From the NCBI RefSeq assembly GCF_900157305.1, contig NZ_LS974202.1, positions 2,728,001-2,792,000 on the forward strand: a stretch of DNA of 64,000 bases, written 5' to 3'. Source of the stretch: Mesotoga infera. Its GTDB lineage: Bacteria; Thermotogota; Thermotogae; Petrotogales; Kosmotogaceae. Positions 58,791-64,000 of the stretch are shown in pieces. The stretch's first letter is position 1; every line of letters begins with the position of its first letter. Under the pieces are notes generated by a model. That model saw nothing but the letters and a program-made list of their open reading frames with translations, had not been told where the DNA came from and searched no databases. The translations under genes and the position numbers were made by a program.

Positions 58791-60274
58791 ACCACCACCG
58801 CCAGAAGTTCGTCGAGCTTAACCTTTAAAAGCTCAAAATTTCCCGGCGATCTCAGAAGCGGTATCTCTATTTCGGTCTCATCGCAGGTCGTTCCCTTTTT
58901 GTCGTTTCTCAACAGACGTAAGGCTTCTTCTATGGGAAGTGGTGGAAGGTCGAGTCCAAATATTTCCGATAGCGTGTCACATACGTCGTTGTAAACAGAC
59001 TCCTCGACTAGTCCGAGGTTCATGAAATAGTACATCTCGCGTTCCAGTCCCCAGGCAACGGCCGTTCCATGAGACACACCGACTATCGGTTCGTAGAGGT
59101 GGCCGAGAGTATGTCCCAGGTTTAGTATTTTTCTGATCCCTCTTTCGTGGACATCCGATGCCACTATTTCGTTTTTCAGAACCACGGCCTCTTCTAGCAT
59201 CTTATTCAAGGTTACGATATTTCTGTCTTTCAATTTACCACATAAAGACTTGAATTGATCGTACCACTGCCCGGTTATCAGGAATATCTTGAAAGCCTCC
59301 ACCAGGCCTTCTTCGAATCTACCGGGATCCATTGAAAGCGTTGCTATCGGATCAAGAACCGTTTCGGCCGGGAAATAGAAGTTACCTATCATATTCTTCC
59401 CACCCCGGAAATTCAACCCGTTTTTTCCACCTATGGAAGCATCCACCTGAGAAAGAAGAGTCGTGGGAAAGAGGGTCAGAGGAACTCCCCTCTTGAATGT
59501 GGAGGCGGCGAATCCAACCAGATCGGTCACAGTGCCTCCTCCCGCAGCTGAAAGAACATCGTTTCTAGAAAGTCCCCGTTCCATAAGGAAGTCGTAGATT
59601 TCGAAAAGAGTGTGAAAACCTTTCGCTTCCTCTCCGTCTTCTATCGAAAAGGCCGACGAGGGAATCCATTCAGAAAAGACCTTGAATACCCTGTGCGAGA
59701 CAACGGCGTTCTGCATTCCCCCGATCGCTTTGAATCCCCCGTTGGCCAGAGTCACCGGATGGGTTCCGTTGATTATTCTCCTCTTCTCCCCCGAAAATAG
59801 TCTCATGCAGATCGATGCAACTATCTCCCATTTGGAGTGATTCGATGCCTCTATCGAGGGAAACTGTTCGTACAGTTCTCTCCTCTCTTCCCATATCCTG
59901 AAAATCGCTTCCTTCCCCCCCTTCAAGAGAGGCCTATTAAGTGTGTCAACACGTTTGAAGAGATCGGCCGGCGGCAGTTTCAGATATATAGTGTTCTCTT
60001 TTTTGAGAGTTCTTCGATTCACCGTGTCGAGAACGATACCGCCTCCAGTGGAGACCACAATGCTCTCCTTTTTAACCAGTTCTTTAAGAAGGTTTCTTTC
60101 GAGTTTCCTGAAAACTCCTTCTCCATCATCCTCGAAGATCTTTTCGACAGTCTTTCCGCTTCTGGCTTCTATTTCGCTGTCCATATCCACGAACTCGAGA
60201 TCGAGAACAGAAGAGAGGATCTTACCGATGGTGCTTTTCCCCGAGCCCATCATTCCAACAAGGAAGACTCTCAT
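58787..60274 (-). CDS. aroKB: Shikimate kinase / 3-dehydroquinate synthase fusion (AroKB)
   Basis: 495-residue bifunctional enzyme. Residues 1-~165 are shikimate kinase: P-loop GMMGSGKSTIGK, DMDSEIE and STGGGIVL. Residues ~170-490 are 3-dehydroquinate synthase: AAGGGTVTDLVGFAASTFKRG, FPTTLLSQVDASIGGKNG, and the zinc ligands in RKILNLGHTLGH and VGVSHGTAV. The same fusion order is known from T. maritima. It covers the fifth and second steps of the pathway. ATG 60274 lies 53 bases inside the end of aroC. Confidence 0.95.
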   Translation of the reverse strand: MRVFLVGMMGSGKSTIGKILSSVLDLEFVDMDSEIEARSGKTVEKIFEDDGEGVFRKLERNLLKELVKKESIVVSTGGGIVLDTVNRRTLKKENTIYLKLPPADLFKRVDTLNRPLLKGGKEAIFRIWEERRELYEQFPSIEASNHSKWEIVASICMRLFSGEKRRIINGTHPVTLANGGFKAIGGMQNAVVSHRVFKVFSEWIPSSAFSIEDGEEAKGFHTLFEIYDFLMERGLSRNDVLSAAGGGTVTDLVGFAASTFKRGVPLTLFPTTLLSQVDASIGGKNGLNFRGGKNMIGNFYFPAETVLDPIATLSMDPGRFEEGLVEAFKIFLITGQWYDQFKSLCGKLKDRNIVTLNKMLEEAVVLKNEIVASDVHERGIRKILNLGHTLGHLYEPIVGVSHGTAVAWGLEREMYYFMNLGLVEESVYNDVCDTLSEIFGLDLPPLPIEEALRLLRNDKKGTTCDETEIEIPLLRSPGNFELLKVKLDELLAVVV

Positions 60275-61346
60275 TCTCCAACCTCCCTTTCAACAAATCG
60301 AAGCTATCGTTTCCGTATTTCTCTAGAATCGACTCAAGAAGTAAAAGCCCGAGCATACTTTCCCCAACGACCGAAGCTGCCGGGACAGCTGTAACATCGG
60401 AACGGACGTACGGGGTTTTCTCAACGTTCATACTCTTCAGATTGACTGAGTCTATACCGTTTTCAAGCGTAGGAATCGGCTTGACGCTGGCAACTACGAC
60501 CAAGGGCTGGCCGTTGGATATACCTCCTTCCACCCCGCCGGCATTGTTCGAAAGCCGCGAAACTTTCCCATTGCTTACTGCAAAGGGATCGTGGTATTGA
60601 CTTCCGGGTAGGCTGACATCTGGATTGCCTACGAATACTCCCTTCACAGAAGGAATAGCCAAGAAGTATCGTCCAATCTTCGAATCCAGTCTCTCGAAAA
60701 GTTCGCCATATCCACCTATCCCTGATGGAAGACCATAGGCGCTGACAGCGAAGATCCCACCCAGAGTGTCACCTTTGTCGATCGCCTTTTCTATCTCGGC
60801 CACCATCTCTCCGCTTGCCAGTTTGTCATGGCAGTAAACGGGCGAAGCGTCACGCGCCACAACGCAAACACTATCCGGTATCGGGCAGTGAATCTTTCCT
60901 ATCGCTATAACCGAACTGACGATCTCGATTCCGAGTTTCGAAAGCATCTGGCACGCTATCGATCCAATAGAGACCAGCGCGGCCGTCCACCTAGCGCTGC
61001 TGCGTTCGGCATAAATCGTCAGATCACTCAGCCTGTATTTGGTCCAGGCAGCATAATCGGCATGGCCAGGCCGGGGAATGCTTCTCGTCTCCTTCTCGCT
61101 TCTTGGAGCGAGGTTCGCTATCTCGATCAAAATTGGTGCGCCTGTCGTCAGGTCATTCCATAGACCGGACTTTATGATAGCCCTGTCGTGTTCTAGCCCC
61201 ATTCTCTTTCCCCTGCCGTAGCCACGTTGTCTTCTCTTGAGGTTCTTGTCTATCTCATCGATCGATACCGGGAAACCGGCGGGCAAACCTTCAATTAACC
61301 CGTACATCGCCTGACCATGTGAGTCTCCGGCTACGCTGAACTTCAT
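60222..61346 (-). CDS. aroC: Chorismate synthase
   Basis: 374 residues, final shikimate-pathway step, FMNH2-dependent. Signature regions: GDSHGQAMYGLIEGLPAG, RRQRGYGRGKRM, RPGHADYAAW, ERSSARWTAA and GGVEGGISNGQPL. The start overlaps aroE (four bases) and the end overlaps aroKB by 53 bases. Secure. Confidence 0.96.
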   Translation of the reverse strand: MKFSVAGDSHGQAMYGLIEGLPAGFPVSIDEIDKNLKRRQRGYGRGKRMGLEHDRAIIKSGLWNDLTTGAPILIEIANLAPRSEKETRSIPRPGHADYAAWTKYRLSDLTIYAERSSARWTAALVSIGSIACQMLSKLGIEIVSSVIAIGKIHCPIPDSVCVVARDASPVYCHDKLASGEMVAEIEKAIDKGDTLGGIFAVSAYGLPSGIGGYGELFERLDSKIGRYFLAIPSVKGVFVGNPDVSLPGSQYHDPFAVSNGKVSRLSNNAGGVEGGISNGQPLVVVASVKPIPTLENGIDSVNLKSMNVEKTPYVRSDVTAVPAASVVGESMLGLLLLESILEKYGNDSFDLLKGRLENESLPCWNDGLGEKHHR

Positions 61347-62122
61347 CTGACCACCTCCTCGAAGGCTCTTTCAAAAGTCTTCTTGTCGAAGAGCCCCCAG
61401 ATCTTCAAGTTCTCGCAGGCCTGGAAGAAGAGCATGGCCTTCCCATCAATTACTTTCTCAACTCCGCACTCCCTGGCAACCTTCTGGAGAGGCGTTTCGC
61501 TGTAGATCAGATCGTAAACCAGAGAGATTCCCTGGAACTCCTCGCGTCCAAGACTTAAGTACTCCCCCTTCATTCCGATCGACGTCGCGTTTATTATGCT
61601 CTTACTTTTCTTCACAATAGATGGAAGAGAATCGAAAGAAAAGATCTTTACCTCGAAATTTCTGTTGTTGAAATCCTCCGCGACCCTTTCGGCCCTGAAC
61701 GTACTCCTGTTGATTACATTTATACGGTTAACACCAAACTCTTTAAGAGCGTAAATCACGGCTCTGGAAGCTCCTCCGGCACCCAGTATTGTTATGGGTT
61801 CTTCAATTTTTATATCTCTGAGTGAATTACTGAAACCAATCCAGTCGGTGTTATAACCAACCCCTTTGAAAATGCAGTTCACGGCGCGCAAAGATCTCTC
61901 CACCATACAATCGACATGAGCAACGACTGCTTCCTTGAAGGGTATAGTCACGTTGAGACCGTCGTACTCTTTGAGAAGAACGTCGATAACCGACGAGAAT
62001 TCACCGGTCTGTATGTCCAGGGCTTCATAAGTAGCATCGATTCCCTTCATTTCGAAGAAACGCGTGTAGATTCTTGGTGAGAGGCTGTGTGAGACAGGAT
62101 GGCCTACTATACAGAATCTCAT
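61343..62122 (-). CDS. aroE: Shikimate dehydrogenase
   Basis: About 259 residues. VGHPVSHSLSPRIYTRFFE at the N-terminus carries the shikimate-binding SLSP motif; NVTIPFKEA has the catalytic Lys; the nucleotide loop is ILGAGGASRAVIYAL followed by INRST, favouring NADP. ATG 62122 overlaps the aroA stop (ATGA) with GGAGGTG upstream. Secure. Confidence 0.95.
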   Translation of the reverse strand: MRFCIVGHPVSHSLSPRIYTRFFEMKGIDATYEALDIQTGEFSSVIDVLLKEYDGLNVTIPFKEAVVAHVDCMVERSLRAVNCIFKGVGYNTDWIGFSNSLRDIKIEEPITILGAGGASRAVIYALKEFGVNRINVINRSTFRAERVAEDFNNRNFEVKIFSFDSLPSIVKKSKSIINATSIGMKGEYLSLGREEFQGISLVYDLIYSETPLQKVARECGVEKVIDGKAMLFFQACENLKIWGLFDKKTFERAFEEVVR

Positions 62123-63381
62123 CGACACACCTCCGCGATATCCTTGAAGAATTGCGGATAGGAGATCCTTACCGAATCTGCTCCACCGATTTCGATGCCT
62201 TCCTCGCTGAGGATGCCTGCAACTGCGAAGAGCATGGCTATCCTGTGGTCACCGGCCGAATCGATTCTTCCTCCTACAATTTTCTGCGACCCTTCAATCG
62301 AAAAGCCGTCTTCGAGCTCCTCAATTACGACCCCGAGCTTTCTGAAGTTCTCAACGGTCGATGTTATTCTGTCCGACTCTTTTTTTCTTAGTTCTCCCGC
62401 TCCCCTTATAACAGTCGTTCCGCAAGCCTTCGCCCCGGCAAGGGCCAGTAGGGGAATCTCGTCTATCATGGAGGGAACTAACCCGGTATCGATCTCTAAC
62501 CCAGTCAATCTGGAAGATTTAGCCACTATTTTGCCGCAGGGTTCGGGCGAGGTTTTTTCGACCGTCCATTCGATCTCGGCACCCATCTTCTTCAACGTTT
62601 TCAAAAGACCTGTGCGTCTTTCGTTAAGCCCGACATTTCTGACGATAATTGAGGCGTCTGGATGGAGAATTGCGAGTACTAAGAAGAAAGAGGCCGATGA
62701 GACGTCTCCCGGTATTTGAAAGAACACGGGGTTCAGTTCGCCACGTTCTATGGAAACTATCCTTCCGTTGATCTTCATCTTAGCTCCCATCGAGTCTAGC
62801 ATTCTCTCAGTATGGTCTCTGCTTGGAACGGGCTCGATCACCGTGGTTATACCTTCAGCCTTCATGCCCGCCAGCAGTATTGCACTTTTCACCTGGGCGC
62901 TGGCTACCTGGAGGTCATGGGTGCAACCGTGAAGATCTCCGCCCTTTATCGACAGAGGCAAGAGAGTGTCGTTATTCCTTGCGAAAATCAAGGCCCCCAT
63001 TCTTTTGAGAGGTTCTATCACTCTTTTCATAGGCCGTCTGGATAGAGATTCATCACCGAAGAGGATATGAAGGCCCGGGGTTCCGGCGAGAAGCCCTGAG
63101 ATAATTCTCGCTGTCGTTCCGGAATTGCCGCAATCGAGGGGTCTAGCCGCCTCCTTCCACAGTGCCGGCATTATCTCCATTCGCTCAAAATCGCCGGAAA
63201 ACCTCGCTCCGATTTCTTTCATAACCCTAAGAGTGCTCAAAGTATCCCCGCTCTCAAGAAGATTGTGGACGATGCTTCGTCCTTCTGCCATCGATGAGAG
63301 AATCAGAGCCCTGTGGGATATCGACTTATCGGGCGGGACCTCCATTTCTGCCCTTACTTTTTTCACCGGTAATATCTTCAT
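62119..63381 (-). CDS. aroA: 5-enolpyruvylshikimate-3-phosphate synthase
   Basis: 420 residues. Conserved: PPDKSISHRALILSSMAEG, LDCGNSGTTARIISGLLAG, ESLSRRPMKRVIEPLKRMG, KSAILLAGM, and RKKESDRI with GDHRIAML near the C-terminus. The GNSGTTAR motif matches common EPSP synthases. It lies 15 bases after the DAHP synthase gene. Secure. Confidence 0.96.
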   Translation of the reverse strand: MKILPVKKVRAEMEVPPDKSISHRALILSSMAEGRSIVHNLLESGDTLSTLRVMKEIGARFSGDFERMEIMPALWKEAARPLDCGNSGTTARIISGLLAGTPGLHILFGDESLSRRPMKRVIEPLKRMGALIFARNNDTLLPLSIKGGDLHGCTHDLQVASAQVKSAILLAGMKAEGITTVIEPVPSRDHTERMLDSMGAKMKINGRIVSIERGELNPVFFQIPGDVSSASFFLVLAILHPDASIIVRNVGLNERRTGLLKTLKKMGAEIEWTVEKTSPEPCGKIVAKSSRLTGLEIDTGLVPSMIDEIPLLALAGAKACGTTVIRGAGELRKKESDRITSTVENFRKLGVVIEELEDGFSIEGSQKIVGGRIDSAGDHRIAMLFAVAGILSEEGIEIGGADSVRISYPQFFKDIAEVCR

Positions 63382-63396
63382 CTCTTTCCTCCATCA

Positions 63397-64000
63397 TCAG
63401 GTCAGTACGAGCTCTCTTGTATCCACCAGGCTCTTCAATTCTTGCATCAGTCTTTCGAATTCTCTGAAGTTCAAACTCTGTTTGCTGTCTGAAAGAGCGC
63501 TCTCCGGTCTTGGATGAACTTCGACCTCTATGCCGTCGGCTCCGACGGCCAGAATTGCCCTAGACAGGGGAATGATCAGGTCTCTTCGACCACTGGCGTG
63601 GCTCGGATCGGCAATTATCGGCAGTGGCGATTGCATTTTTATGAGGGGGATCGCCGAGATATCGAGAGTGTTCCTTGTAGATGTTTCGAAGGTTCTTATA
63701 CCCCTCTCACACAGGATTATCGACATGTTACCACCATAGGCGATGTATTCTGCCGAAAGAAGAAGCTCTTCTACGGTGTTCATGAAACCCCTCTTCAAAA
63801 GCACCGGTTTTCCGCAACTGGCAACTCTTTGAATAAGCTGGAAATTCTGTGCGTTACGCGCACCTATTTGAACGATATCGCTCAGAGATGAAACGGCCTC
63901 CAACGTTGCTTCTCCGGTCACTTCCGTTACGGTCTTCATTCCATATCTATCGGCTGCCTCTCTGAGAAGTTCGAGCCCCTTTCTGCCCAATCCCTGAAAC
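63397..64000 (-). CDS. aroF: DAHP synthase (type I beta, KDO8P synthase-related), 5' end outside window
   Basis: First shikimate-pathway enzyme. About 201 C-terminal residues are present: FQGLGRKGLELL, VTEV, DIVQIGARNAQNFQLIQ, KPVLLKRGFMNT, ILCERGIRTFE, IADPSHASGRRD and GADGIEVEVHPRPESALSD. This pattern is the AroF/AroG I-beta class used in Thermotoga. The N-terminal regulatory ferredoxin-like domain, if present, lies beyond the right edge. First visible gene of the aro operon. Confidence 0.93.
   Translation of the reverse strand, partial: FQGLGRKGLELLREAADRYGMKTVTEVTGEATLEAVSSLSDIVQIGARNAQNFQLIQRVASCGKPVLLKRGFMNTVEELLLSAEYIAYGGNMSIILCERGIRTFETSTRNTLDISAIPLIKMQSPLPIIADPSHASGRRDLIIPLSRAILAVGADGIEVEVHPRPESALSDSKQSLNFREFERLMQELKSLVDTRELVLT

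Noticed and set aside
1-64000. CRISPR arrays, rRNA genes, prophage modules or toxin-antitoxin pairs
   Set aside because: No regularly spaced repeats, rRNA sequence, phage structural genes or recognisable toxin-antitoxin pairs were seen.

Overview
The window looks like a chromosomal segment of a Thermotogota bacterium, most likely a mesophilic member such as Mesotoga (Kosmotogaceae/Petrotogales group). The reasons are: an Omp-alpha-like toga/outer-membrane spacer protein, a superoxide reductase/rubredoxin pair, a TM287/288-type heterodimeric ABC exporter, a shikimate kinase/3-dehydroquinate synthase fusion, an aspS-cmk/ispH-rpsA-der-plsY block, strong purine-rich ribosome binding sites and frequent TTG/GTG starts. 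Genus is an inference from gene content; phylum is more secure.

Layout. 1-4.4 kb: a partial 2-oxoacid:ferredoxin oxidoreductase, the rubredoxin/superoxide reductase pair, and a CcdA plus exported thioredoxin pair. 4.4-15.8 kb: a long leftward operon-like run, asnS-ruvB-yggT-nadK-phoU-like-LptF/LptD fusion-udg-galE-like-rarA-macro, with many overlapping ends. 15.8-17.6 kb: the Omp-alpha-like protein behind a bidirectional terminator. 17.7-24.6 kb: rightward aspS, cmk-ispH fusion, six-S1-domain protein, der, plsY. 24.7-31.5 kb: an exported glutamine-amidotransferase-like protein, tRNA-Leu(CAG), hutH with a polar amino acid ABC transporter, mnmA and tRNA-Pro(CGG). 31.5-44.9 kb: an accessory region with two complete insertion sequences. 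Each IS interrupts a gene and each has an identifiable target duplication: IS-A (32247-33584) cuts the 3' end of an ABC exporter gene, and IS-B (42409-43390) cuts a TauE/SafE-family permease. This region also holds a GH84 hexosaminidase-like enzyme, an SDR, an M20 amidohydrolase, Pcm, and an OhrR-glutathione peroxidase operon.

45-57.3 kb: the most interesting metabolic region. An exported PIG-L-type deacetylase is followed by a nine-gene run: ROK repressor, sugar-type binding protein, two permeases, amidohydrolase-2, an argininosuccinate-lyase-like enzyme, class I fumarase alpha and beta, malic enzyme. A related inverted repeat lies just downstream of a TATAAT -10 box in front of both the deacetylase and the ROK gene, which suggests one regulon. 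The enzymes can be read as a route that cleaves an imported compound to fumarate and takes it through malate to pyruvate. The substrate is unknown.

57.4-64 kb: an FMN-binding-domain protein, a lipoprotein, and the leftward shikimate operon (DAHP synthase-aroA-aroE-aroC-aroKB-aroQ), whose first gene runs off the right edge. The most unusual single gene is at 7252-11604. It is one uninterrupted 1450-codon frame joining an LptF/LptG-type inner-membrane permease, a signal-peptide-like seventh hydrophobic segment, an OstA/LptA-like part and an LptD-like outer-membrane beta-barrel. Functions come from motif recognition only; no database search was possible.
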